A stretch of 64,000 bases of DNA from the NCBI GenBank assembly GCA_949710005.1, contig OX453277.1, positions 3,549,501 to 3,613,500 of the forward strand, given 5' to 3'. The position numbers were made by a program, and so were the translations under genes. This DNA comes from Ricordea florida (Eukaryota > Cnidaria > Anthozoa > Corallimorpharia > Ricordeidae). The notes under the pieces were generated by a model. It did not search any database and was not told the origin of the DNA. It worked only from the letters and a program-made list of their open reading frames with translations. Shown piece by piece: positions 16,901 through 29,400 of the stretch; positions within the stretch are counted from its first letter, which is position 1; every line of letters begins with the position of its first letter.

Positions 16901-18612
16901 GTTAGCGTTCCTTCTTAACTTGTTCGGCGTCCGAAATATGCTGTTTGTTTGCAGGAGTATTAGGTACAATTTTTCCATCAACAACATTCTCCGGGTACAT
17001 TCTCTGTTTTTTGCTGCTGAACTTGAACAGATGCAAAAACAGATGCCGGGGAAAAAAAATTCAAATTTACAACTGGGAAAATGACTGCCAGAAATACTGC
17101 CAAAGTAATAATATAATTTTCTTGTCGGGGTTTTCATAATATTTACTATCGATATCATTGCGATTGTTGTCGAACGAACTCTTTGATTAGCCAGTTCTAC
17201 GAGCCTTTTCTAATCCATAGATCTACATATGCTTGTTACCATAATTTGACAAAACATTCTTTTATAAGCAGCGACAAGAAGGCAAGGCCACACCTCTCGA
17301 TGTCAAGAGAAAAGTCCTTTGGGACCTGATGAGATGCTTACGTTTCTCAAAAGACCGAGGCTTCGTGAAACTAATTGCAAAATTGCGGCAGTTTTTCTTC
17401 AGACCTGTTCACTTAAAATTTTGACTAGATTACAAAATACCCGGCCACTGTATTTACATACTGAGGAATAACAATAGAATTCATTGTAATATGCCACGTT
17501 CTTCAAAAATTAGTGACTGGGTAAAAAAGAAATTTTATCCATAGAAATGCCTTTGTTGCAAACTAAAGAATGTATTACTGCGTTTGAACCAGCCCGAAAG
17601 GTTCTGGTAAGGTCTAAACGAAATTACTGAGTTTCGAAAGAAACTGGAGCGGCGACGGTGGAAAATTGAAACACAAAATACATCGTTTACCAAACTAGAT
17701 GATAATGCAAGTTGTACCACCGTAAAATTAAATGGAAACTTGCGTCTCGAAAGTTATCCCTTCGTCAAGGAGAACTTAAACTCAGCCTTGGAAGGAGGGT
17801 CGGCTTTCGTCGACCATACTTTACCGTATTTCTTCCGCATGTTCCATGATCGTTTTAGTCTCGCAGAAAGAAAAACAAAGGGAGTATTTCCAAACAAAGA
17901 TCATACTGAAGGCAAAAAGATTTATAGAGGTAAGTGAAGAGAAACGGAGGTTCAGTGAGTTATTGGCCGTAAAACTTTGCAGTCAATTCGAGATGGCAAT
18001 TATTAGCCGAGGAAATCAAAGCTGTTATGCAAACAGGTCTTTATTGCAACCTATTGACCCCCAAAATGATCAAAATATTTTTGCAGTAAGCCGCTCATTG
18101 ATAAAACGCAACTTTAATTGAAAGGAAGTTATTCATTTTAGGCAAAATGTTAATTTATCTGATCCAAGGCCTCGAAAGCGCGATAATTAAATTTTAGGTA
18201 CCCTTTATAACAGAACTCTTCAAAGCAGAGTTCAGGAGTGAACAAATTCTTCCTAAGGAACTAATGAACTCGCTCGATGACGTCAAAAACTATGCTTTTA
18301 TACATAAGCCAACACAATTATTAGATAAAAAATGTTAAACAGATGCTTAGGAGAAACAGGACCTGACAAAGAACGTAGTAAAGGTATCAGACAAAGACAC
18401 GGGTTCTTGATGTAAATCTTTTAAAAGAGAATTACTTGACTTGAAATGTCCTTAATTAACCGACAGGTCTATCAAATGTGTTAAAGTATACTTTGTCGAG
18501 ACGAAAAGCAATTTCAGTTATTTTCATGTCAAAGAAATTTTTTCAAGGCTCGTTAAATGTTGCGAAGCCAATTTTAACGAGGAATAACATGGTCTGAGAT
18601 TGTTTTACTCAC

Positions 18613-19092
18613 CATTTCATGTCTCAGTTTCGCGAGAGAAACATCCAACGGGCTCTTCTTTCGTTGCATCGCGCTTCGCTCCTCTTTGACTTTGTTGCCG
18701 TACCTCAGTTTCAATTCGCTTGAATCAGTCTGTTGTTTTCTTGTGGGCAAAGTTGCAATGGATTGCGCCTTGACCAAACGCGGTTTTGTTTCAAAACTGT
18801 CTGTCTTTGGGTTGATCGTCAAAACGCTTCGTTGTCGTGCAAGAGAGAAATTTCTCTCCGGTTTTTCGTCTCCTGATTCCTCAGATTCGTCGCGCGTAAA
18901 CTCGTAGCTGCCACAAATGAGAGCAGAGTTGGTTTTTGGTTTGTCATCCTGAAAGAATCGGGCGTCTAAACAAGTCTCACTTGGGTATTGTTCTTCTCGG
19001 TCGTTAGAAACCTGCTGCCAATCTAATATTGTAATTATTTCGCTTTTTGGACGAATAAAAATCTGTCTCTTTGGAAGTGCTGCCGCAGCCAT
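18613..19092 (-). CDS. LURAP1-like leucine-repeat adaptor protein, exon 1
   Basis: The coding part has 160 codons from ATG 19,092 (MAAAALPKRQ) to the donor at 18,612. The ending SLAKLRHEM joins in phase to exon 2, giving a 340-residue product. Vertebrate LURAP1 has the matching KIMALKMELAYLR-type start of the leucine repeat at this point. The first 130 residues are polar with no domain. An in-frame GTG lies further upstream at 19,167, but the ATG is the natural start. A further 5' exon cannot be excluded. Confidence 0.65.
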
Positions 19093-20687
19093 AGACAGAA
19101 TCAGTAGTATAAACAATCTTTCCGTTTGAACAGTCTGGGGCAAGACACTTTGACCCGTGCTCGACACGGCAAAATTTTTTGCTTAGCTTTTCGCGATCTG
19201 TTGAAATCAGAGAATGGGCGGAAATTAAAAAAGGTGTGAGATATGATTTACTTCTATGAAAACAACCGGCCTTTGAATATGTCGATTAGCTAGGTTCTTT
19301 TGTTCCGTTTAACCGCACACCGCAGTAAACGTCATTCGTTTCTTTACTTTTACACCATAACTTATGCAAGGCTAAACTTGTTGAAAACTCAAAGAACATT
19401 GCCGAAAGCTTCGTTAAAGACCTTCTTGCAGCAAAAGCGAATATAGAATTTGTCAAAATCCAAACAATGAGACTGAAATTGAAATCAAAAGGAACCGAAA
19501 TTTTGTGGCTCCAATGCGAACAATAACTTCTCTCGCACCTTCGTGTAACATGTTCCTCATGGGCTGAACACATTCTTTTAATACTTTCTCGAATATACAA
19601 AACAAACACTGCTTAGATAGCCAGATTAAAAAAAGCTGTGTTTGTAAAGAGGATTTACATATGAATATTGTTTCGTGATAAAGTTTTATTAATTTTGAAG
19701 ACAATTCAAAACGAAATTCTGTCATCCACGCGACAATGCCTGATTTGATTGTAGTGATCTCCAGTAAAGTAGCATTTTGAGAACCTTTTGTTTGTTGACC
19801 GCTAATTCAGTTCAAACGCCACATTCCGGTTTAACCAGCTTACTTTGTCGAGAAGAATTACGCTAAAATCCCAATCAGTTCCGAGTTTCTATTTTGGATC
19901 ACGAGTTGTTCGTTGCTTTTTGGAGAAAACGTCGTCCAAAAAGGAAGACGAAAAAGAGATAATAGGTTTCTGTAAAACCCTCTGAATTTTACAACATCTT
20001 CAGACAAAGCCTGTCCAGAATGGGACAACGTTCAGTCCCCTCTACTAACTATGGTTCAGGAGATAACAGGACTTCCTAATTAATTCAGAACAGGAAACAT
20101 CGCTAAATGCACCGAGGAAAAACAAATAAATTTGGTGAAGAATTCCTCAACGCATGTGTTTTGTGACGCAAGAGAGCAAAATTAGTTACACCGCATTTTG
20201 CACCAGGTCACGTGAGTTCCACTGAAATCAAGTAACTATAATACAACAGGTTGCCTTGACCCACAAAAAATAGTAATGCCTTTATTGACAAAAATGTGTT
20301 ATTGGTAAAGCTAGAGTAGCAATGTGTTTTTTTTTGGCTAACGATTCGGCAATGGTTTCATCACGTAAGACTGTACCACCACATGGCTCACTTGACTGTG
20401 ATGATGACTTCCGCTCAGGTTGTCGAAACGTCAATCAGCATCAACAACAGTTCTTTTCAGAAGTACTTACACCTGGAAAATCAAACTGAACAAACAACTA
20501 CTGAGACTCCTGTGTCAAACCATTTGCAGTTTTGGACATTGTCGCGAGTTCGGACCACGTGTTCAACTACTCTCTGATGACCACCCTGAATACGCTAATA
20601 TTATAATTACGTAACTATCACGTTCAAATCGGTCATTCTGTTTTAATAATCTTTTTTGTCTGTTTATTTGTTGTTTCTTTTCTTGTC
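19093..20687. other. Host DNA upstream of the LURAP1-like gene
   Basis: I see no supported gene. It should hold the promoter of the minus-strand gene, but no TATA box or other core element was convincing. Confidence 0.4.
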
Positions 20688-21534
20688 TTAAGCCCCGCGC
20701 AAACGACTTCAACATTGACTTCAACATTTGCTCCAACATCACTTCGGTTTTGTTGAAAGTCAATGTTAAACTCGTTTGCCACCGCCAGTTTCAGCAATGT
20801 TGAAACGTGTTGAAGCAATGTTGAAACGATGTTGAAAGAGTTTGAAAGCGTTTACTTTGCTTCAAAACTGCTTCAACATTTCAGTTTGTTCTCGTGAATG
20901 TTGAAATATTTGAAGTCATTGGCCACCTTCTTTCAACTGTCTTGAGGACGAGCATGTGCAATAAGCAATCTATAAAATCTCTGGCCTGCGTTGACACGAA
21001 TATGGAGGAATATGACGAATATGACTGATAATTCACGTAAGAGGAAAGCGAAGGTTGGCGAAAAGAAAAAAATCAAGAACCTGTGTTCCAGTTATATCTG
21101 GCTCAATGTTATTCAAGATTCGCCGTGTAAAATCTTGATGACTCATTCGCATCATCTCTCTGCTGCATTCACCCGAATGTCCATCGATCGATGAACTCTC
21201 TTACAGTATTGTTAATATAGCCTCTTTCGTCCCTTCTTTTGACCCATTGCCTTGTTTTTCTCCTCCTGCGTTTCAAATCTCCGTCATCCAAAACTTCAAA
21301 AGTTACAAAAGCTGCCAATATCGTACGTACTCTGTTATAAACACTCAATCGAGCCATTGCTTTTCTCAAAATGGCGACTGTGAACGAGTTTACGCGGGAA
21401 AATTATGGAGACTGGGACCGAACCCAGGGTACGCGGAAAATATAGCAAATTTTGAAGGATGTTGAAGTCGTTTGCCAAACCAGTGCTCAACACCTTTCAA
21501 CATTGTTGAACAGTGTTCAATAATATCAATACCA

Positions 21535-21535
<1 letters not shown>

Positions 21536-21577
<42 letters not shown>
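21536..21577. repeat. (AAT)n microsatellite
   Basis: About 14 uninterrupted AAT units directly precede the LINE fragment. Confidence 0.9.
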
Positions 21578-21579
<2 letters not shown>

Positions 21580-21590
21580 CCCCTTTGTGT

Positions 21591-21960
21591 AGAACGGTGA
21601 AAGAGAAGGAACTCGAGAAGGTAGAGAAATACCAACTATTGAAAAATGAAATTGCAAAAGTCTGGTGCATGCGAAAAGTCATCGTAGTGCCTGTTGTCAT
21701 TGGGGCTCTTGGAGCCGTATCAGTCAACTTTAAGGAGCACATGAAGCGAATCGGCGTGAACGTGAAGCTGGAAGTTATCCAGAAAACAGCACTGTTGGGG
21801 ACAGCAAAGATACTAAGGAAAGTACTGACTCTGTAAAAAAAGAAGGAAAAGAGAGTCCTGGGACATGTGGTGACTTGTTGTAACCCGCTCCAAAGGACTA
21901 TATACCAGGCTGAACATCCTAGTTTAGCCTGAGTCTACAAGGAATGGACATAATAATAAT
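21591..21960 (+). pseudogene. LINE ORF2 C-terminal fragment with 3' tail
   Basis: The frame at 21,591-21,836 encodes KVEKYQLLKNEIAKVW, then VVIGALGAVS and IQKTALLGTAKILRKVL. I know this as the extreme C-terminus of reverse-transcriptase proteins of non-LTR elements common in aquatic animals. It is followed by a non-coding 3' part ending in TAA repeats. It is 5'-truncated and non-functional. Confidence 0.6.
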
Positions 21961-22184
21961 AATGATAACCATGATAATAATTACAAGTAATGATAAAGTA
22001 CAAAACATGAAAATATTAGAAGTAAATACATAAATTGGGGTTTTATCCCTGATAAGAAAAACCATTAAGAGTTTTACAAAAACTAGCTTGGCGAGGTTTT
22101 GCGAGAGTCGTATTTCTAGTTTAACAGTGTTCAACAACGAAATGTTGAAACAAATGTTGAAATGTTTGCGCAGGGCTTTACAGT

Positions 22185-22443
22185 GCGACTACTCGAACAC
22201 AAAAACAAATTTCCAAACAGATTATAAAATCATGATCAAATATCTAAGCAATAGAATCCCTATAAATGTTTCATATTTTAAAATGCTTACGATTTGCTCT
22301 ATAACTGTACAAAACATATCAAGATTAACACAGAATCATCTTAGTCAGTAGAAACTCGCCAGAAATCTGTTGTTTAGCACCAAAAACAGACATTCAAAAT
22401 TTGTATGACAATTTATTTGGGTGGCTTTGGTTCGAGTAGTCGC
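22185..22443. mobile_element. Short inverted-repeat element
   Basis: GCGACTACTCGAAC (22,185-22,198) is exactly inverted at 22,430-22,443. The 259-bp unit has no coding capacity and abuts the Harbinger-like element. Confidence 0.45.
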
Positions 22444-22647
22444 TCCGTAGTCGTTATCAAAGGTTCAGAGGCAGCAGCTGTCGAAAAGAAAAAGCACAAA
22501 GACGACTCAAAACCAAAACCAGAAAGGTCAGAAAAATGTTTTGGGACAAAATAAATGGGAACCACACAATCTCGTTCACAGAGACCGCGTCTCCTTGACC
22601 AGTGGTTGGGAACGACCTACACGCGGGATGACACATGCCTACAATAA

Positions 22648-22676
22648 AATAATAATAATAGTAATAATGACAATAA
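22648..22676. repeat. AT-rich trinucleotide tract, retrotransposon left flank
   Basis: AAT/GTAAT repeats lie directly left of the LTR, matching the long AAT tract at its right side. The element landed in a microsatellite. Confidence 0.7.
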
Positions 22677-23375
22677 TGTAGCGGCGGGCGACTCTCAAGA
22701 GTTTCAAGAGGTGTCGTGGCCGGCTTGGTTTCGATAACTTAAGTTAAAGGACTACGTTACGGGCTCGCGATTAACCACCCAGATGTAGATTACATTTCTT
22801 CACTTTAATCCCTTGACATCGAGCAGTAAATCGTTGAAAGCCGTAAACTGAAAATTCGATAAACATAAAGAATAAACTAAAGACTATCTAAGGGTAAGCT
22901 TTGTTCTAGCAGAATAATTTAGCGTACGGCAGCTTCTTGCCGGTAACGCAACACTGAAATTCACTTATACTACTTAAAATACTTCAAGAGGCCTTTGGAG
23001 TGAAAACTAATCTTAGCAAGTCACTTACGGGAAATACTACGCTAACGCAAAGGATAAGAACATCGACATATTTCCAAATGACTGTGACTACAAGAAAGAA
23101 AAGGGCGACAAACTAAACACTTAAATTCTATGGAAAACTAAGCAAAAGAAGAAGTTTCCTGACTTACATATCGGTCCTGCGATTGCCTCTTGTGGCTTGC
23201 TTATTCTTGTGTTCTTAGTATCGACTACGAAGGCGGGAAGCGACTGCACTAAACTAAAAGTGCGTACGTGGTTTTGAGTACGAAATCAAGACAAAAGACT
23301 TAATTGTTCTTTGTATTGCAAACAAAAACGCGTTATTAATTTTAGACTACAAAGGACCGTTTAGCGGTCGTTACA
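22677..23375 (-). repeat. 3' LTR of BEL/Pao element
   Basis: 699 bp, by eye identical to the LTR at 29,730. In element sense it starts TGTAACGACCGCTAAACGG. Confidence 0.93.
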
Positions 23376-23449
23376 TGGCTCCCCTGAAATTGTCCAATTT
23401 CACTATTCTTAACTAAATCAGTAATTAGTGATAAACTTAGCTACAAAGT

Positions 23450-26400
23450 TCATGGCTCCTTGGCGGGGATACACCCCGGTTGTTGCTCCTCAGCTTCGCT
23501 TCCTGACATCAGGAAAACCAGCTTGTGTATTGGCCTCTCAAGCCGCCTAACTGCTTTGGTACGTACTCCCCTTGAATCGATGTGCGGATCTGCAAGGATG
23601 AGCTGCACAGTGCGCACGCGGCCATCCTTACTTTGATTGATCTCCACAACGCGGGCCAACTCCCAGTGATTGCGAGCGATGCAATCATCTTTAATCAAGA
23701 CGATGTCGTCACTTCTAAGATCTCGCTGCGGCTTCAGCCATTTTTGACGTAGTTGAAGGGACTGCAAGAATTCCTTCCTCCAACGACACCAGAACTGATT
23801 CGCAAGATGCTGAACACGTCTCCAACGTCTTTTGGAGTACTTATCGGTATCCTGAAACTTTCCTGGGGGCGGAAGCACGATCTTCGACTTCATCGTCAGC
23901 AAATGGTTTGGCGTGAGGGGGCTTAACGAGTCTGGGTCCCGTAGGCCATCCACTGTGAGGGGTCTACTGTTGATGACGGCTTCTGCCTCACACATAAAGG
24001 TGCTGAGCGATTCATCATCTAGTTGCGTTCCATTGTTGTCCAGTAATACTGACAGTACATTACGGACACTTCGAATCTGGCGTTCCCAAACACCTCCCAT
24101 GTGGCTGGCGGAGGGAACATTCATCTTAAAACTGAACCAATCACAATTGTTTCGGAGAAGCTCTCTTCCAATCTTGTCATGGTCCAGTTCACTGAGGGCT
24201 TCTTCAAGTTCCTTCTTCGCACCCACGAAGTTAGTGCCTTGGTCACTTCTCATCTGTCGAATGGGACCTCGACGACAGATAAAGCGGCGAAGAGCATTAA
24301 TAAACGAATCTGTCTCGAGACTGTGAGCGATCTCTAGATGTATGGCCCTTGATGCCATACATGTGAATAGGACACCATATCGTTTCAACTCCTTTCGCTT
24401 GTCTTTAATAATCCAAGGTCCGAAATAGTCCACGGCGCAATAAGTGAATGGTGGCGCTTGGTGGAGTCTGTCCTCCGGCAGGTCAGACATCTTCTGAGAT
24501 TGAGTAGGGCCTCGAAGCCTCCGACATGTCACGCACCTTAAGATGTAACGCGATACCGAAGAGGTTCCACCAATGATCCAGTAACCATTTGATCTTATTT
24601 CATTAAGCGTCGTTGTTCTTCCTTGATGCTTGCATTTCTCATGAAAGTGCTGTACCAGTAACTTTGTGATGTGGGTATCCCTTGGTAGTAAGATAGGAAA
24701 CTTGATGTCCTCTTCCATGTTTGCTCGTCGTATACGGCCACCCACGCGAAGTACGCCGTCTTGGTCCAAAAACGGGTCAAGTCTCTGCAGCAAGGTCGCA
24801 TTTCCTTTATTTGATGATCCTTTGGTATCTTGTAAATGTTGGTTCTTCAGCAGTGATTCTAAGTCCTTTTTAAATGTGGTGGCTTGAATGGCCTTGATTA
24901 TAACTGTTGCAGCGTGCTGTAGTTCTTTCACTGTTACACGAGGGTGATCTGCATCTTTATCTCCCTTTATGAGATGCAGTGAGCGTTTGTCACATATACG
25001 CTCTTTCCTTTCTTCCAATCGACGTTTCAATTTCTGGATGTAGAGAATGCAGAGTGCGACAGATTTCTTCGCACGAAACCAGTCAGAGAAGTATTTGATG
25101 CGGTCCACAAGATCTTCTCGTGGAACAAAGGCCGTTGTTGCCATGGCGACCACCCTTCTTACTTCAGGATCTTGTTCGGATGGTTCTTCGGCAATCATCT
25201 GTTTTGTCTTCATGGAATCAGGCCACTGGTCTTCACTTTTCCATAAGAACTCAGGTCCAAGTATCCACCTAGATTTCTGGATATTTCTGGCATGGAGACC
25301 ACGTGATGCATCGTCTGCTGGGTTCAATTCTGTTTCGACGTACCTCCACTGCTTTGGAGAGGATTTCTCTTGGATTTCCTGGACACGATTAGCTACGTAC
25401 ACGTGGAACCTTTTGGACTCGTTGGCTATGTAGCCTAGTATCACCTTGCTGTCTGCCCAGAAGGTTTCTTCCACATTTTCTAGTGGTAGTTCCCTTCTTA
25501 GTTGGTCACTGACTCTTGCGGAGGTGACAGCGGCTGTTAGTTCGAGTCTTGGAATAGTCACTGCTTTCAGTGGCGTGACTCTTGATTTTCCAAGAACGAA
25601 CGAGCAGTGAATCTGGCCTTGACTATTGATGAGCCGCAGGTAGGAGCACTGACCATACCCTTTGTTGCTTGCGTCCGAGAAGTGGTGTAATTCTGTTTGA
25701 GTCACGTGACCAAAATTCTTAGGTTTGTAGCACCTTGGAACGGAAAATTCTTGCAGAAGATATAGTTCTGACCTCCATTTCTCCCATTTTGCCTTTGCTA
25801 AATCTGGGATAGGGTCGTCCCATCCAGTATCTTCCTTACACAACTCTTGTAATATCTTCTTGCCTTCCAATAGAAGAGGTGCCACAAAGCCGAGTGGGTC
25901 GAAAATGGAGCTCACCGTTGATAATATCCCTCTTCTTGTGCATGGTTTGTCTTTTAACGTGATGCGAAAGTTAAAGGAGTCATTCTCAATACACCACTGA
26001 ATCCCGAGTGCACGTTCTACGGGAAGAATATCTTGATCTAGGTCTAGATTCTTGATGTCTTCCGCTCTGTCCTTGATCGGTATGCTGTGAATGACTTCTT
26101 TACTGTTGGAGATAAACTTGTGCAAATTAAAACCTCCTCTCTTGCACATCTCCTTCGCGTCTTTGATAAGTTTCACAGCTTCTTTCACCGTTGGCACTGA
26201 CTTAAGTCCATCGTCGACGTAGAAGTCCTCTCGAAGGAAGTTAGCTGCTGCGGAACCAATCATTTCTTCGTTATCATTCGCGGTAGACTTCAGGGCGAAG
26301 TTGGAGCAGCCTGGAGAAGACGTGGCTCCGAACAAGTGCACGGTCATTCGATATTCCTTTGGTACGCTATAAATGTCGCCATTCTCCCACCAGAGAAAGC

Positions 26401-29400
26401 GCAACAAATCTCTATTCTCTTCACTGACCTTTACTTGATGGAACATTCCTTCTATGTCGCAGATAAACGCCACGGCTTCCTTGCGAAATCTACATAGAAC
26501 TCCTGTCAAGTTGTTCGTCATATCGGGTCCTTGTAGAAGCTGTTTGTTCAACGATTCGCCTTTGAACTCGGCAGAGCAGTCAAACACCACTCGGATCTTG
26601 TTTGGTTTTTTAGGGTGGTATACCCCGTGATGTGGAATATACCATACTTGCTGACTATTTTCATTTCCTTTCTTGCTCTCAGTTGGAACTAGTTCGGCAT
26701 AGCCGTTTTGAATGACCATGTCCATAAAGCTTCCGTAATCATTTCGGTACCTTTCATCAGCTATAAATCTTCTCTTAAGATGTTTTAAGCGGTGTAGAGC
26801 CATCTCTCGATTGTTTGGAAGCTTGGTGTTGGGGTCCTTCAATGGTAGGGGCATTTCATAATGTCCATCTTCCAGATGGCGTATATTTTCTGTCACTCTT
26901 GCGAGAAACTTTCTCTCTTCTTGAGAAAGCGCGTGGTCCCCAGTGCTTCTTTCCGAGAAATCAAGCTCGAACATTTCTTTAAGATGATAGGGGTTAATGA
27001 TTTCTTTCGTTTGGGCATTAATTACGAACTTGCTATCGAAACGTTTGGTGCCTCCAATTTCTTGAGTGACGATTCTGTGGCAAATTGTCTCCCCATTTTC
27101 AATTTCACTCAGCAGCTCTTTGACTGGGGTTACTGGACCGATGATCCCCCATCCGAGAAGTGTCTTAATGGCATATGGATCATCTGCCTTTCCAGTTATC
27201 ACCTCACGTGGTTTGATAGCTCGGGGACAGTTGCATCCAATTAGAATGCCGACTTCTAGTTTTTCTTGGTAGGGAGGGATCTTGTTCTCTATTCTTTGAA
27301 GGTGTGGCCATTTGTTCGCTGTCTCTGGGCGTGGGATCTGGTTTCGTCTTGACGGGATGCTGTCGCGTGAATATACCTTAGGGAGCTCTATCTTCAACTT
27401 CTTGTCGAAACGCTCAACTACCAAGCCATCTACCTTCTGTACAGGTATCTCTGCCCTTCCATGCATGGTGTATAACTGTAACTTAAGCTCGGGTCCCTCA
27501 ACACCAAGATCCTTGAGTGTCGATGTCTTAATGAAAGTTGCGTCGCTGGCATTATCTAAGAGAGCGTACACCAATACTTCGGATTGTGGGCGATCCTTAT
27601 GGTGAAGCCACACAGGTAATATCATGGAGTTGACGACAGTGATGTCCGAGGAACTTGCGCAATTGCTGACTGCATGAATTCCGGACTCATTGACGGCATC
27701 GCCTTCCTTCGAGGGTTCTTTCTTGTTCTTTGGATCTTCATGGAGGGACGTGGGATGAAGTTTCGCGCATTTCTTACATTTGAGCCTCGCCCCACAGGAC
27801 TTTGATAAATGGCCCTTCTCAAGGCAACCAAAGCACACGCCCTTCGATCTTAAGAAGGCCACTCGTTCTTGGACAGTCCTCTTTGAGTACTCAACACATT
27901 CTTCTAAACTGTGGTTTCCTTGGCACAACAGACAACGCATTGATGATCGAGCTGATTTTTGACTGGTGTCTCCAACTGAAGTTAAGAGGCTATTGGCCGA
28001 GGGTGGACGCCTTGTGCGGTTCTTAAAGGACGTTGAGGTACTGTCTCTATTTGAGTCTTTGTTTCGCTCTCGCTTTAGACTGTTTGGGGAGAAAACGGGA
28101 TCTGTTGCTAATTCAGCCTCTTCTTTCACAAACTCGACAAGGTCACTGAAAGTAACCGCGCTCTTGGTTTTGGCTCTTAGCTCGCGCGCATGTCGGCACC
28201 ATTTCACGCCAGAGTATGATGGTAGTTTTGCACTGATTTGTATGAGTGTTTCTGTCGAATTGAGCTCGTCCATGTATCTCATAGACTTCATGACCTCCTT
28301 GCAGCGAATTAGAAAGTCGGAGAGGTCTTGTATTCCTGTACTATCCCCGTCTCGAACCCTAGGCCATTCTCGTAGCTGAGATTTGTACCTCTCGGCGACT
28401 TTATAAGGATTGCCAAACCTTTCTGTTAGTAACTTCTTTGCTTCGATGTATCCGTCATCGGTGTTCAGCGTCACGAAACCCTTAACGGCTTCGTTTGCCC
28501 TTCCAGCAGTGTACTTGTTAAGAAAGAAAAGTCTGTCCTTATTCGAGTCTACTCTACTCTCGATGATTGCTTCAAATGCTTGTATGAAGGCAGGATAATC
28601 CAAAATGTTTCCGCTGAAAATTTGCGGTTCTTGTGCGGGTAAGGAACTAATTCTTTGTTGTTTCGCTATTAGGGCGCTTAGCTCTGTTTGTTTTTCTTGT
28701 AGTTTGATCAAATCTTTAATGGCGCTCGTCTCGGTCGAACTGCGTTCGTCTTTTTGATCGAAGAAACTGTGCATGACTTGCTGAGATTCTTGCGTGACGA
28801 ATGTACTCGGATTTGGTGCGCCTTGGGGAATGAATGGCGGCGTCGAGGGGTTAAGTTGGCATCCCTTTACAACATCTTTTTTACTTTCCTTCCCTTCAAT
28901 TTCACTAATTAATTTCCGGTCACTAATTGAGTTGCCCTTGCCTTCTTCTAAAATTCCTTTTATGGCTTCTTCTTCGGCGTTCGCTAATGAAATGTCCTTC
29001 ATTAATTGGAGCCTCCTAAGCTCTAGTTCCTGTTCTAAGAATTTCATTTCGACTTCTAGCTTCGCCTTTCTTGTCGCTGCTTCGACTCTTCTGGAAAGAA
29101 CTGAGTCCGCTGAAGATCTAAATGAACCGGTTCTACGTGAGGTTTTAGAGGTTTTAGAGGTGCCTGAAGAAACAGACTTTGCCTTTGCCCTTTCTGTGGC
29201 TTGAATTCGTTCGGCTAATTTGATCCGGCAGTCCATGCACTCTCTGTCTTGAATATCAAACCATCGGTATAGGGCCTCTTTTTCGTCTTCATTATCAAGA
29301 AAATTATAAAGTGCATGATGAGCATCATTGAATTCTTCCTTTCTTTGATCTAGACCGTCTCTTTCGAGTTGTAAAATCTCAGATGAAACTTCGTTTGAGC

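Larger units (their letters stand above)
15354..18612 (-). other. Phase-0 intron of the LURAP1-like gene
   Basis: The donor is ATG|GTGAGT and the acceptor CACAG|AAC. The intron splits the leucine-repeat helix exactly between codons. It contains a minus-strand tRNA-SINE (16,615-16,900) and a dispersed repeat (16,240-16,401). I see no other coding signal. Confidence 0.7.
20691..22177. mobile_element. Harbinger-like non-autonomous transposon
   Basis: The ends are AGCCCCGCGCAAAC (20,691) and its inverted copy with one change (22,164-22,177), flanked on both sides by TTA, as in PIF/Harbinger insertions. Subterminal regions on both sides carry many GTTGAA/TTCAAC motifs. The centre is invaded by a LINE 3' fragment and an (AAT)n tract. 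No transposase is seen. Confidence 0.65.
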
